DNA of 64,000 nt from Gossypium raimondii (GCF_025698545.1 NC_068571.1:40147733-40211732), one strand, 5' to 3'. Shown: positions 25,673 to 38,974, counted from the stretch's first letter. Made by a program: numbers and translations. Notes: generated by a model not told the origin, from the sequence alone.

Positions 25673-26200
25673 TAACACCCTATATCTGACCCGATTGCCG
25701 AGCTTGAATACTAAGACACTACACCACTGTCTCGCATCATGTTCTTCTTAAATCATCACGATATTACGGATGCTGTTTTTTTTTATTAACATAGCATTCA
25801 TGTGAATTGTAAGTCATACATTTACTTTTTTTTATCAAGCATTCATTAAATAAACATAAAATAAGTACTAAACATACATTAAGGCCATTTAGCAAAATTT
25901 ACCAAATCTGTTACGTAGATATCAATACTAGAAGAGTGGTATCGATAATTCTCTCAAGCGATATCAATATCGCTTGGAAAATCAATACCAAATTAGCTTG
26001 TTATTTCTCAACTTAAATACCCAACTTTTGAAAAATATAGGTACCACTGAATTATCTAATTTTTTAGGTCCATTCTAAAAAAAAGTACCTTCTTTATGGT
26101 TTTTGAGTTGCCGTGATTATACTATTCTTTGGAGGTTTTTTAGACCGCTGTAAAATATATTCAAATCCGTTCAGTTATTTCAGTTTGTACATATTAGTTC
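25673..26200 (+). repeat. LTR-like fragment
   Basis: It begins TGTAACACCCTATATCTGACC, a Gypsy LTR-type start, and contains short repeated TATCGAT/TATCAATA phrases near 25920-25990. No matching end or internal region was found. Confidence 0.4.
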
Positions 26201-26371
26201 TATAAAACCCGAATCGATCGAATACACACTCCTCTTAAAATGCTTCTTACAAAATTGAAATCCTCCTAAGCAAGACTAATTATTTTCACTAATTAACCCA
26301 AAAGTGAAAACCAATTTTTTCTGTGGCACCAACAATTAACAAACGCACACGTTGCTGCATTTTCACCATCA

Positions 26372-26919
<548 letters not shown>

Positions 26920-26939
26920 GAATTGAAAAATATTTTTCA

Positions 26940-29240
26940 CACTTGTTGACATTTTGAAGCCCTCCAACCACCCTCCACTTGGTCTTCCAATCACCCCGAC
27001 TATTACTGCCTTCGTGATATTTCTTGAAATCGGTCCATCTACGTTGACTTTAACCCACTCTAGAGCATGTAGTTGCTATCTTCCAACTGTAAATTCCATA
27101 CACTATCTGATACAATAACATCACAAACTTAGATTGTCTCATCTAGGATTCCATAGTCGATATAGTGTTGCTTCAAGTGCTTTATCTCCTTCAGCCAATC
27201 ATCATTTCAAAAGTTAACCAACAGCCCAAATGAGCCCCTTCTTCACCTCATCCCAAACCTTAGATAAAGATTGCCATAGATAAGAACAACTAGAACAATG
27301 AATATCATTCAAAATTAAGCTATAGATGCTATGTTGATTTCGTAATACCCTGACCCATAAGACATCTATATTTGCAATCAGACTGAAACCAAGCTTCAAA
27401 AGGAAAAGCTTATTCTAAGCATGTAACTGTCATATCCCAAACCCCCATTCTTTATAAACTTACAACAATCGTTCCAACTAATAAAAGATGTCTTTTAACC
27501 TAAAGAAGATGACCCCCACAAGAAACCATGAGCCAACTTATTAATTTATTTGCATATTGTAATGAAAGTTTTTGCAATAGCCATAAAATAATTAGGAATC
27601 ACCAACAACACAAACTTAACCAAGATGAGCCATCCAACTAGAGAAAGCTTGCGAACGTCCAATCCATTAAGCTGACTATTGACTTTATCAATGATGAACT
27701 GGAAAGTGTTAATCCCAACTTTGTCATGAAAAAAAGGCATTCCAAGATATCTCTCAAAATATCTTACTCTAATAAAGTCGAGCTTAGCACAAGGCCTTAC
27801 CATTTCCTCTTTCGTCACATTACTAGAGAAGAAAACCTGCGTCTTTTGCTGTTTAACCCAATGCCTAAATAAATGATAGAAAGTATCAAGAACCTGTTTG
27901 AGACATCCTACTTCCCTATTGTCCGCTCTACAAAAGATAACTAAACCGTCTACGAAGAAAATATAGGACACCCCAAGGCCTCTACAAGAGAGCATAAGAG
28001 GATCCCATAGCTTCTGTTCTATATTTGATTCAATCAAATGTCCTAATCGTTCCATTCCCAAAATGAAAAGATACGGAGATAGAGGATCTCCCTGGCGCAC
28101 ACCTCTGGTTGGAATGAACGACTCAGTTAGAGAACCATTCCAAAGCAATTGCATGGATAACGAGGAAATGCAACTCATAATGAGTCTCACAAAGGATTCC
28201 GAAAAGCCAACATCAGTCAGTGTGTCTTTCAGAAAGTCCTATTGGACCCGATCATAAACTTTCTCTAGATCAACCTGCACTACCGTCTATCCCTTCTTAC
28301 TCTTAGTGTTCTTCATTGTATAAATTGCCTCTTGAGCAATGATGATATTATTTGAAATATTGCGTGACGGTATGGATCTAGACTGATTTTGTTTGACCAA
28401 GACTTGCATGAGCCATCGAAGTTGAATCACAATTGATTTGCTGATGATCTTGTACAACACAATAGACAAATTGATCACTCTAACTGACATATCATTTTTG
28501 CACCGATGTTTTTAGGGATGAGGACCAGCAACGATTTGTTAATACTTGAATTCAAGGTCCCTCCTAAATAGACATTTATCACCAGTTTATAAACACTTTC
28601 ACCGGTAATGGCCCAACTAACTTGATAAAACTTGGCATGAATCTCGTCGATTCCAAGAGCTTTAAACGGTGCCATACTATCTCAAAAGTGAAGACACCCA
28701 AAAAATCATCTCCCAAACTCGGAAAGCACTCTTTGACCAAAAAATCACCGATCGAATAGTTGTCTACTGTATACAGTTTGGAAAAATGTTCAATAACATG
28801 CCTTTTTAGAAGTTCATTATCATGGCACCATTCATTACTATCGATTTTCAAAGCTTTTATCCTGTTCTGCCTTCACTTTTTTAAGGTGCGACTATGAAAG
28901 ACTTTTGTGTTATGGTCCCTACTAGTGAGCCAATCACAATGGGACTTTTGAAACCACAACAATTCCTCTTGGTACAGATCGGATGTCTACTTCCCTCTAT
29001 TTTATTAGTAACGAATTACAACGCTCCAATGCTCTTTAGACATGGTCTAACCCTTTCATCAATCTTCTTTTCCGTGCAAAAATATTACCAATGACAACTT
29101 TATTCCATTATTGGACCAGTTGCGTAAAGTTTCCAAAATTTTCTCCAATGTCGGCTTCAACTCTCCATGATTTAGTGACAATATGATGAAATTTAGAATA
29201 AACTAGCCAGCTAGCTAGAAACCAAAAGGGTCTCTCCCCC
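26940..29240 (-). pseudogene. LINE reverse transcriptase and partial RNase H
   Basis: The longest frame, 28190-27546, reads FIPTRGVRQGDPLSPYLFIL (RT template-binding block), then YIFFVDGLVIFCRA, where the catalytic FADD is replaced by FVDG, then RYLGMPFF and the thumb region. Upstream pieces are 28851-28475 (KLYT, PFKALGIDEIHAKFYQ) and 28490-28287. Downstream, 27399-27214 carries the linker LRNQHSIYSLILNDIH, and about 27060-26940 carries WVKVNVDGPISRN of RNase H. Loss of a catalytic Asp in the DD motif, plus stops, makes it inactive. Confidence 0.78.
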
Positions 29241-29243
29241 TAA

Positions 29244-30451
29244 TCACGTCGTCTCTGTGTCCGCCAATGTCTCATCGTTCGATCCAAACGTCTCCTTGTC
29301 TTTTCCTATTCTCGCTGCATCTCTCGCAACCTCATGGCTTAGATTCTGAACAATATCTTCAATCACCACGACCATCAAAAGGGATAGGTGTTCTTCTTCC
29401 ATCATTCCCATTGGTTTTTGTCCCGTGTTCTCACTGGTTTTACTAGTCACGATCATCGGTCGCTGCCCAAAAACCTCCCCCATATTTCCTTTTGCACTAT
29501 TGTCGGTTGAAATTTCTAAAATCCCTTTTCCAGATGAGTCTCCTCTTTTTGCCACAAGGCTAACAAACCTTTAAACTGGATCGGCTCCAACCCTTTGTCC
29601 AAGATCTATGGGTCCATCCTTGAGCCATCATCAAAATGATTGCCTATCAACCCAAATGATGAGCCATGGCTATTATTGGGCTTCAAAACTTTGGAAAAAC
29701 CATGCAACCCATTTGCCACGCCAATCCCTTTACCTTTACTTTTAGTAACCCCTTTTTTACTGCCCAATGCCTTGAAACATGTAGCAGTTGACTTTTCCAC
29801 CCTTGCCAATTTTTCTTTATCCTATTTTGCTCTCCAAAATCCTTAATTTCCTCTCTCTCAATTACACCATTTAAATTCTTCCCAATCATAACCTCGAATT
29901 TTTGCTAAGCACCTTGGATCTCGATCTTCTAGTCAGTTGATTCTCACTGCCCTCTTTTGAATTTGCCGCCAGTTTAGTATTCTATCTCATTCTACGTTTG
30001 ACCAACATCCATGGCCCATAATTTTCTTACTCCATCCATTCTTGAGTTGATGGTTCTTTGCCAGTACGACAATCCGCCACTTCATTTGTTTTTTCTTTCT
30101 CAAAATTGTCTGGACAACTTTCACGGGTGTGGCTGAACCTCCTACAGTCAAAACACACTAACGGCACGATTCGTACTTCACCTGCTACATCTTCTTGTCG
30201 ATCATTATTCTTGATACCGATGGTTTACCCAATTAGATGTGAACCACAAGTCTCGTGAATTGCCCTCTAGAATTATTGTCTCTATTACGGTTTATTTTAG
30301 CAATGGGACCAATTGTGCTTCCAATAAAATTCAACAAGCTCTTAGTGTACATGCCTTTCGGCAACCTAGGTGATCGGATCCAAACCATCAAGTTTTTAGG
30401 ATGAAGTTGATCTGTCGAGAACGCTAGTGTTGATTGCCGCCAAATGTGCGA
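29244..30451 (-). pseudogene. LINE ORF1, C-terminal part with CCHC knuckle
   Basis: Minus-strand reading gives FSTDQLHPKNLMVWIRSPRL and KGMYTKSLLNFIGSTIGPIA (about 30420-30300), then a knuckle CFDCRRFSHTRESC with C-x2-C-x4-H-x4-C spacing (about 30160-30115), and a polar low-complexity tail to 29244. This is the usual second half of DUF4283 ORF1 proteins that coat LINE RNA. Frames are broken by stops. Confidence 0.7.
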
Positions 30452-30459
30452 ACATTTGA

Positions 30460-31876
30460 CTAAAAAATACTACACCAAATATATATGAAATTAAAGAAGC
30501 AGTGTTGCAAGTATACAGGTCAAACTGTAATATGGTATTGTGTTACATGGAATACAAAGAAATATTTTGAGGATTATACCCAATGGAGGGTAAATTAAAT
30601 CTATTAAAAATCTCTTTGCAATAATAAGTCTAAATAGTAATAATTAAATTCTATATTACGATAAATTATAAAAGGGATGAATATCAGAAATTAAATAACT
30701 ATAATAAATAAAAAATGAAATAAACAAACAAATAAACTAATTAAGAAGATTAACTCATTTAAGGGGTTGTAATTAACTTCAAATTCAGGTTTTAGGTAGA
30801 ATTAGCTATTAACTAACCAATTATTACCTCTCGACCTCTAATTGATTAATTAATTATTGAAACTCGTTTATCTTCCGACCTCACTTTCTCAACTAGGATA
30901 AATTACGATTTACTCGGCAAACTTATCTCTCGACCTTGATTAACCTTTGATTACTTTCTAGGGTTGTCAAGCCTAGGGTTTAAGTACGTGTAATTTATAC
31001 CAACTAATTCGATTGACAAGCCCTTAATCCTCCGTTAATCAATTCCCTATCCACTCGTTAATCTCCCCTAAAGGAATTAGCTACTCATGACATTCATAAT
31101 CTCAAACTCAATTGATGTAAACATGTAAATAACATGAATAAACCGAAAGAGAAAAGAGATTTAGAATAATCTTGATTTGTATCGATTAAGAATGGAATAG
31201 TGAATCTCTCGATTGGGATAATGAATCTTGTCGTTTGTAAAGGAAAATAAACTGAAATACTTCAATTGCATAAAAGAAATCTTGGATAGAAATCGATTCC
31301 AAAAGGAAAGAACAAAACGTTTTAGAAAAATAAGAGAAAACTAAATCTAAATCTTACTCTTAAACTACGAGGGTTTTTGGATGCGTCTAAGACTACTTCG
31401 TTACATCAAACCCCTAAGGTCTAATTTATAAAAGTGGTACCAACCCGAATTAGGTCTTTAGCATGTCCTAGGTCTTCGTATAAAGTTGATTGTGTGGATG
31501 AAAAATAACCTTGAAATACTTGGGCTCCACGTCGGTCCTATATTGCGCCATACACAAGCCATGGCACGACATAACATGCATTCTTGAAAGTCATTATCAT
31601 GCTTTTGCGGCTCGAGAAGTTTGTGCATCACTTGTCCCAAATCCCTACATCCATTGGGCCCTAAATTCAGCATCCTGCACACACTCAAATTAACAGATTA
31701 AAACTACCTAAGGCCCGCGTCGGCCTAATAGGTCACTAACACTCACAAATGTGTTAGAAACACTTATTTTATTAACTTTTACTACCTAACTACTAAATAC
31801 CGAAAATGCAATAAATAAATATAAAATTACTTGAAAACAAGCTCCTTAAGTGCGAAAGTATACTAAAATAACTATT
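30460..31876. mobile_element. Unclassified 1.4-kb insertion in LINE ORF1
   Basis: The LINE ORF1 sequence is interrupted exactly between two copies of ACATTTGA (30452-30459 and 31877-31884). An 8-bp duplication suggests a DNA transposon (hAT or related class), but clear terminal inverted repeats are not visible, and there is no transposase frame. The interior is AT-rich with scattered GATTAACTC/CTCGACC-type phrases. The open frame 31458-31688 is not conserved coding in any way I can support. Confidence 0.6.
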
Positions 31877-32381
31877 ACATTTGATGTCAGGTCAAGTGTC
31901 CACGGTCGTATAGTAAGATAATGCCCGTAAATAGCCCACGGTTTGCCGGACAACACAGTTAGATACTCCTCTTCATTTTGGAATTTGACGGAGAAATGAT
32001 CGTTTTCCAAATCAATTATTTGCAGGGGCTGATTTGTTCTCCAAATTGATTGCAATATGTTCACCATATTGAGATATGATATCTGTCTCCCCAGAAGCTT
32101 AACAATCATTGTTCTAGCCATGCATTTCGCAATGAAGTTGTATACTCGATCAGAGAAAGTTATGAATGGAATGCCATCAATGATCTCCTTCTTAGCGCCT
32201 CCCTCATCGAGTTCAAAATCATTCTCTTTCTGTGAATGAGTCCCTTCAGAGGTATTCCCCAAGAGTTTATCCTCCATGATACGGGTCGAACCTCAACAGA
32301 GTCCACTTTCACTCCTATCTCATTCACCACTAAATCATTAGGATCTGGTGGTTTATCCGTCCTTCGTCTTACCTTCGTCAT
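31877..32381 (-). pseudogene. LINE ORF1, N-terminal part (DUF4283)
   Basis: It starts MTKVRRRTDKPPDPNDLVVN at 32381 and, after a one-base frame change, continues in the frame 32277-31846 through GIPFITFSDRVYNFIAKCMA, then QSIWRTNQPLQIIDLENDHF and GKPWAIYGHYLTIRPWTLD. This is the canonical DUF4283 order. It breaks off at the 1.4-kb insertion and resumes at 30451. Confidence 0.75.
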
Positions 32382-32390
32382 CGATCTCCC

Positions 32391-33620
32391 AACACTAGCA
32401 AATGATTAATTATTTTTTTATTTCAATTATTTATGTAATTGTGTTATACAATTATGATACAACTTTATATATTTTTATATTTTTATTACAACTTTACATT
32501 ACTTTTTAAACCAAATTTTATATTGTTAGTTATTAAATATTTTATATATTGTTTCATAAAAATATTAATTAATTGTATGTGAATTTTGATAAGATATTAA
32601 ATATTGAAGCCATTTCTAATATTAAAATATGATCATAAATTTTATATTTCGAGCATACGATATATGATGTAAAATTTTAGTTCATTTATGTTTTATACCA
32701 TAACAATTTAAGAATATAGTTATTCAATTGTGCAATATCGTGTGGATAAGAAAACTAGTATATATAAGTTTAATAATTATAGAAAATATTGTTAAAAAAG
32801 TATAAAAAGTAAATATTGTTATAATTTTTATACAATAATTGGATAAATTTTAATAGATATGATTTTAATATTTTTAACTATTGTTTTATAAAAGATAAAT
32901 TTTAATTTATGTTTTATTATCGGATAAGTCTCAAAATTATATATGAATTTTGATTCAATGTGCAATATGATATATGAACTTTAATTTGGTGCAATTACAT
33001 ACATGAAACTTTGATTTTGATTCAATTGTATGCATTTAAAGAAATAAATATATCAATTTGTTTTTATATTGATAAACATAATTATATTTATATGAAACAT
33101 ATAAAGATAAAACAATGCTATATCAATAATTGTATTAATAATTTGTGAGAATTAAATAAAATCAAAATTTCATGTATAATATTACACAAAATCAAAGTTT
33201 ATACATAAAATTACACACTAAATTAAATTTAATATATAGTTTTGATATTTATCCTTTTATTGAATATAACACTATTTTCTATTTTAATCTCATCATTGGT
33301 GTTGTTTTTTATCTCAAAGAAACCCCGAGTCGAAAAAAATTGTTCCTAATTTTTCTTTTTTCTCATTCCCTTCCATTTTTCTTGTAATTCTGTGGAATCT
33401 CACGGCAAGCAAAACCCAGCAAAGCTATAGTAAAAAAAGCTTCCAAAAACCCATTTTTGGAGCCAGTTGGTAAACCACTTGGGAGTTGGAACCTTACCCT
33501 CTCCAAATCAATTTTGTAAGTTTTCTTGTCAAAGTTGGTTACAAAACAGAAGTGCAAACTACGAAACTTTTCTATCTAAGCTTTTCTTTTTCCTGCGTGA
33601 GATTTATATAAACAGGAAAC
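32391..33620. other. AT-rich intergenic region and ARMC7-like promoter
   Basis: 32400-33280 is very AT-rich with no coding potential. 33300-33620 is the immediate upstream and 5' untranslated region of the ARMC7-like gene, with pyrimidine-rich stretches. Confidence 0.5.
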
Positions 33621-34986
33621 ATGTTTACCAATGATCAAAGGCAGCAAGAAAGAACTGGACAATATGGAACTTCAAGGCAACAATATCTTCAGGTATTTTT
33701 TTTGGTCTTCAATTTTAATATTTGGGTTTCTGGGCATAAAGTCTCATGTTAAAGAGCATAGAGGAAAACAATTCATTAATTCTTGGTTATCCATTTCGCT
33801 TTAGGAATTGGTGAATCAGTTTCAGAACACGTCTGATGAAGGTATGCTTCATTTTCAGGATAATTCATTGCTTATCTTAGAGACCCTTTGCCAATAATCT
33901 TTCTGTAGATTAATTCGACGGTTGTAAGAGCTAATACACTATTTTTTTTTCAACTAAAGTTTCATACTCGGGGATTTAATTGCTTTTCTAGAATGAGTGA
34001 AAACAACATCAGATAGTTCTGGTTTTTATGCTTGTTTAATACTAGTGGTTTGTTTATAATCTAAGTACATACAATGTCAATAATTCCTGACTCGTTAGAC
34101 TTAGCGCATTTCGATTTTTGTATTATTCTCAGATCCCATTCATATTTCCTTAACTGAATGGTTCCTTGTTGCCACAGAAACAAAAGAAAAGATTGCTGCA
34201 AACTTGGCAAACTTTGCTTATGATCCATATAATTATTCTTTCTTGCGCCAGGTCCAAACTCCAGTTTTATGTCAAATAATTTCTTCTCAAATTTGATCAG
34301 TGTCTTTCATGTACTTGTTCTGCTGCATTAACATCTTACATTCTTAGCAGCTCAATGTTTTGGAACTCTTCCTAGATTGCATAACAGAACCAAACGAGAA
34401 GCTTATGGAATTTGGAATTGGAGGCATCTGCAATTCTTGTGTGGGTAAGTCTGGCTTTTAGTTCTAAACATATGGTTTTCTTTCTTTATGAAATATGATG
34501 ACTGTTTCATCATGAGTACTTTCTTTTCCCTTGCAGATCCAGCTAATGCTGCTATTATCACTCAGTGCGGTGGAATCCCTCTTGTCATTAAGTGTTTATC
34601 AAGTCCAGTCAGAAATACAGTGAGTGGGGAAAATCTAGTTTTTCCTTGAAGTGAGTTGGTGTGGTTTAAGACAAAATTGTTTAAGGGAACTCCCTGAGGC
34701 ATTCTCATACTAGTAAACTACATTAATTTACCTGATGTGAAGTTACTCTGGAATTCAATTAAATCTGCTTGTTTGGTTCTGTAAATGCTTACACATCTGA
34801 GAAACAATTGATTATCAGGTGAATTATGCTCTGGGAGCCCTTTATTATCTTTGTAACAAGTCTAACAGGGAGGAGATTCTGAAGCCTGAAGTAATTGATG
34901 TCATCGAGAGGTATGCTGCAGCTCAAACTGTAAATGCAAGCTTCAGTAACCTGGCCAAAGCATTTCTTGACAAGCATGTATCTTGA
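33621..34986 (+). CDS. ARMC7: ARMC7-like armadillo repeat protein
   Basis: Six exons (33621-33692, 33805-33841, 34178-34251, 34351-34444, 34537-34619, 34819-34986), all with GT-AG junctions and matching phases, give 175 residues starting [20 protein letters not shown]. Armadillo-type helices are visible: [40 protein letters not shown], then [37 protein letters not shown] and [20 protein letters not shown]. Animal ARMC7 (about 198 residues) is the closest family I recognise; with RBM48 it is tied to minor (U12-type) intron splicing, so a nuclear RNA-processing role is a reasonable inference. No defect is seen. Polyadenylation probably lies within a few hundred bases, for example near AATAAAG at 35298. 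Confidence 0.9.
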
Positions 34987-35403
34987 GGTACTTTTTAGCT
35001 ATCAATGTTGAATGTCATGATTTGATTTCTAATTGAACTAAAGGCTATTGCCCATCTGATTTTTAAGTGCATGGCCACTAGAGCTTTCTGGTTACCTTCC
35101 CTGTTTTACTTTTTAACTTACTTGAATGAACTACTTCTCATAAGAATTAGGTTGTGCTTCTGGTGGTACTTGTAAAACGTGAACAATATATAGTATCATT
35201 TTCTCTGTGGCAAGAAAGCATTGTAACCGCTTGGGATTTTTAGAAATAATCTTGGTTTGGGAATGAGAAACATTGTAATTTGTCTCTTTTCAGTTGCAAT
35301 AAAGCAGGAGCTATCAAAATGGCATTCAAAACCTAAATGCAGTTAAATTATGGTTTATAATGGACCAGTTATCTGAGACCAATTATAAGTTTTCACTATG
35401 CAG

Positions 35404-35532
35404 CTTACAGCTGCAGATCTTATGGATTCAGCTATTTGTGCTCTGGTTTATATGGAAAGAGTCATGCAACATGCAAATCTGCAGAGCACTGCAAAACTGG
35501 TTGCCAAGGGAGACATTATGGCATTGGTTTGA
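35404..35532 (+). pseudogene. Orphan exon-like open frame
   Basis: A 42-codon open stretch preceded by CAG and ended by TGA reads LTAADLMDSAICALVYMERV and then MQHANLQSTAKLVAKGDIM. It looks like a real protein C-terminus with a helical pattern rather than random translation, and the bases before it (TTTTCACTATGCAG) resemble a splice acceptor. No matching upstream exon was found. It could be an alternative last exon of the ARMC7-like gene or a relic of another gene. The protein is not recognised. Confidence 0.35.
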
Positions 35533-37232
35533 GGGATCGATAATATTAGGTTCCAAGTAGCAGTAGCAGGTGGCCATTTAACAATGTAGCTAGTTAGGTT
35601 ATTATTAATTTTTTGAAAAATATAGTTAGAGTGTTACTGCGATTGCTATCAGCTTTTAATTGAGACATCAGCCGACTTGATATGTATTCTTTTAGCTTCA
35701 ATGCAAACACACAAAATGGTTTTGCTCAAAGACTAAAACCAACTCCAAGATGTATACCGAGTTTTAGAAATGACTTATGAATATTGACACTGCACGAATG
35801 GTTACACAAGTGCCACGATCAACAATTATAAGATATTGTGAAATTTGCTCTTAGGTGTACCCTTTTTGTATTCGTATTTGTATTTGGTTTGTTAAACTAT
35901 TCATTGTTCTGAATGAACCAAATGTTTATTTGATTTTAAAGCGCAGTAGAATTTGGCACTATATTGTAGGCAAATTTGGATTTGTTTTTTTTCCTATAAA
36001 TCCTTGAAAACACTTTTCAGATCATGTTTTACTTTCTCTTTGTTTCAACTTGATTGAGAGTATTGCATTCTTTCATAGTATTCTGAAACCAGCATGGATG
36101 TTTATACACAAACCTTGGTGCCTCGGATCAATATGAATTCAAGCCTTTGGTCAACATCATTGATGCAAACATCTTGCATACTGGCCATGTCCCTCTTCTT
36201 CCACCTTTAATTCATGCCAGTGGGACAACCAGGACCAATTGCAAAAGTTCTGAGAAACTTCACCTCTCCTAAAAAGAAAAAAAAAATTGCAGGATCAGTT
36301 GTAGCAGCATCCATTGAGCTTTTTCTCCCACTGATCCTGATCCCTCTATTTTCAACTGGAGGAAGAAGTGCCCAGTTAGCAACTAAACCTCCAGTGGAGA
36401 TTGAAATTAATTTTTTTAACCATTCTTTCTCACGCTATTTCCACTTTGGAAGCAAGCTTTATTTCTTTCTTTCAATATTCTAGTAATACTGGTTAATACT
36501 TAATAGTTCCTTATTTATTATAATAGTAAACATGCCGTTATTTGAAGCGCAACCGATAATGGGGAGAGAAAGAAAGTGCTGAGGGAGAAAGAATGGGGTT
36601 GTTAGAAAACATACACCGAGTAGAATTCCCATGCCTCTTTACGCCATTGTTATGCAATGGCAGAGCTTCAGAACTCCAACTCCTTTTCATCCCAGCATTG
36701 GACGATGATAATGGAGCTTTTTCTTCATATGTATATATATATATATTACATTTAACTTTTAATTATTTTAATTATATTTATTTTCTTAAATAAATTTTAA
36801 AATTTTTAATTAGTTAACTAATCAAAATATTTAAATAAATTTATATAAAATTAAATATATTATAAATTTAATTATTATTAAATAAATATATTTTTAGGTA
36901 ATGGTCATTTTCATCTCATCACTATCATTGCATTTCTACCCAATCACATATTTTTTCACTAATTTTAATCTTACAGCTAATCAGCTCTTAAATGCCAGTG
37001 CAAACTTTAAACTAGCGGGTTATGGATTTCTGGTGAAGAAGAAGCTTCTCTTTGGGGATTTTGTTTATAAAAAATTTATATTATGTTTATTTATTTTCCA
37101 GATAACTGCAAATACCTTTCCGTGGCGGGAAATCCACGCCAACAGAAAAACAAATCCCAAAAGTTTCATTCACTTTTTCTTCAATTCTTATTTCAATCTC
37201 TGGAAGCAACCATTAATTCCAAAACCAACGCA
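35533..37232. other. Intergenic, upstream of the MEE60-like gene
   Basis: No supported gene. Open frames at 36214-36483 and 36593-36793 lack recognisable domains. 36733-36748 is a short TA microsatellite, and 36740-36900 is AT-rich. Confidence 0.45.
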
Positions 37233-37835
37233 ATGTTTTGGCCGAAATATATGTTTTCTCCTCCACCTTCCTCCGCCCCATCTCCGTCGGTCCGGCTAGG
37301 CCACAAGATCAGTATCACCACCATCCATGTAATGGCACTAGACGGGATAGTCAACGTCAACTCACTCTTCACCTTCGCTATATTCCTTGGCCTTGCATGG
37401 TACCCCATCCCCACCCTCATAGACCCCAGCTCCCCCGCCTCCTGCGCTGCTGGTTCCAACATCGCTGAGAACCTCATTTCATGCCACGTCTACTCCTTCA
37501 GTTCTTTCCTCTTCTCCAGCTTAATTGCATTAGCCATCAAACAAGCCATAAAGATAAGCAAAGACAGCAATGACTTGGCAGCGCATGGGGTTGGTGCCAG
37601 TCTTGTGGATGTGAACTTGATGGCATTGAGGGTTGGGATGTTGGTTTCGAGTTTCGGTTCGGTTTTGGGATGTGGGTTTTTGATGATGGCTTTGGTGGCT
37701 CTGGTTCAGATTAAGCTGGGGACTTTGGGTTGTGGGAGTATCTACACTTTTGCTGCCATTGGTCCTCTGGTAGTTTTGGTCCCTTCGGCTCTTGTTATCT
37801 ACATTTGTATTGTTCTTTATGCCTTAACTCGTTAG
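37233..37835 (+). CDS. MEE60: MEE60-like membrane protein
   Basis: A single-exon gene of 200 residues. The start MFWPKYMFSPPPSSAPSPS is chosen because the family begins with a short Pro/Ser-rich tail, although the frame is open upstream to 37083. RLGHKISITTIHVMALDGIV and VNSLFTFAIFLGL follow, matching the plant family that includes Arabidopsis MATERNAL EFFECT EMBRYO ARREST 60. Four hydrophobic helices are visible at roughly residues 47-63, 90-108, 136-164 and 172-197, so it is an integral membrane protein. The mee60 mutant name refers to embryo arrest; the biochemical role is unknown. The gene looks intact. Confidence 0.8.
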   Translation: MFWPKYMFSPPPSSAPSPSVRLGHKISITTIHVMALDGIVNVNSLFTFAIFLGLAWYPIPTLIDPSSPASCAAGSNIAENLISCHVYSFSSFLFSSLIALAIKQAIKISKDSNDLAAHGVGASLVDVNLMALRVGMLVSSFGSVLGCGFLMMALVALVQIKLGTLGCGSIYTFAAIGPLVVLVPSALVIYICIVLYALTR

Positions 37836-38612
37836 AAAATAACGGATATATTGTTTGATTTATCAAACACTACAGCTTTAAATTTAAATGAAATTCATTT
37901 ACTTCAATTATATTCTAAACTAAAAGGTGTCTATGAGATCTCCTAGTACACTAATATATTCCATAGTTTAGAAATCTTGAGGCTGATCTGGTGGTTTACT
38001 TTAGATGCATAATTTGGTAGATTTGGCATGTTAAAATATTTTAATTGATGGGATTGGGAATAGCTCACTTGGTTTTTCTTATATTAAATGCAGTGCACTG
38101 ACTTGAGGAGTTTCCAGATTCTCTTGTTGTTTATAGAATAAATCAAGATACGGGGATTAGATTAACCCATGAAGTAAAATGTATTTTTCAATGATAACTT
38201 GCTAAAGCTTTTTTGTTTACTCTTGAAAAGTAGTTCATTGGAAATGGCTGATTTCCTGAATTCTGCTTCTCTTATTCTAATAAGGGCCCATATGCCAATA
38301 CCTTGGATCAGAAACTTATTGATCTGCATTTTGATTAAACGGCTTTTCCAGGGGAAATTTTGTTTGAAGTTTTCATCTGATTAAACAAGTCTCCCATTTT
38401 CATTACAAAGGATCATACTACAATCTTCAGGTTCCATTATTTCTGCTGCACAATTGCAATCCTTTCAGCAGTTTCTTTCGTCTTAATCTTTTATTGGTGT
38501 CATTTTTCGAGCAATTGTTATTCGAGAAACCAAACAATGACCAAAAGCCAAAGGAAGACTTTAACTTCTTACATTGTACTTTAAAATTGTAATTTTTGTC
38601 AATAAATGGCCT
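37836..38612. other. Intergenic, downstream of the MEE60-like gene
   Basis: Contains the 3' flank of the MEE60-like gene. Nothing else is supported. Confidence 0.45.
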
Positions 38613-38785
38613 GTCACGACCTATCACCAATCAGTCAGCCCCAGGCTGCATTGCGCATGCATTGTGTCCATAAGCAGCTACTGTTGCTCCGTAAGGATTT
38701 GTCTTCCAAAGAGGATAATACTAACTTATGGACACGATGCTTGTGTGACGCAGCCTGGGGCCAATAAGTGGTGATGGGTTGGGAC
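38613..38785. repeat. Imperfect inverted repeat, about 62-bp arms
   Basis: The left arm 38613-38675 and the reverse complement of the right arm 38724-38785 align over their full length with scattered mismatches, sharing GCCCCAGGCTGC and GTGTCCATAAG. A third, more diverged copy of the right arm in direct orientation lies at about 38880-38965. It looks like a small foldback repeat. Confidence 0.65.
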
Positions 38786-38974
38786 AAGATCAAATGGTAC
38801 TAGAGTAGAGAAAATGGCTCCTATATGGGGAGGTCACTGATTCGAACTTTGGGAGGTGCATCTTAGGGTGACAAAGAGCCAGTGTGCATCCAAGAGGACA
38901 ATGCCAGCCTATGGCCACGATGCCTGGGTGACGTGGCATGAGACTAATCAAATGGTGATTGGCCACATAACTAT

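Larger units (their letters stand above)
26935..32390 (-). mobile_element. Decayed LINE (L1-type), lacking endonuclease and 3' end
   Basis: On the minus strand the order is ORF1 start (32381), DUF4283, CCHC knuckle, a spacer, RT and the first part of RNase H. The piece that should hold the apurinic-type endonuclease is missing: ORF1-like sequence ends near 29240 and linker sequence directly before RT (LLWFQKSHCDWLTSRDHNTK) follows within about 250 bases. It stops inside RNase H at about 26940 with no A-tail. Stops and frameshifts occur throughout. A 1.4-kb insertion (30460-31876) splits ORF1. Confidence 0.8.

Noticed and set aside
36214..36483. An 89-codon frame with a hydrophobic stretch
   Set aside because: No recognisable domain, no exon signals and an A-run inside; left as intergenic.
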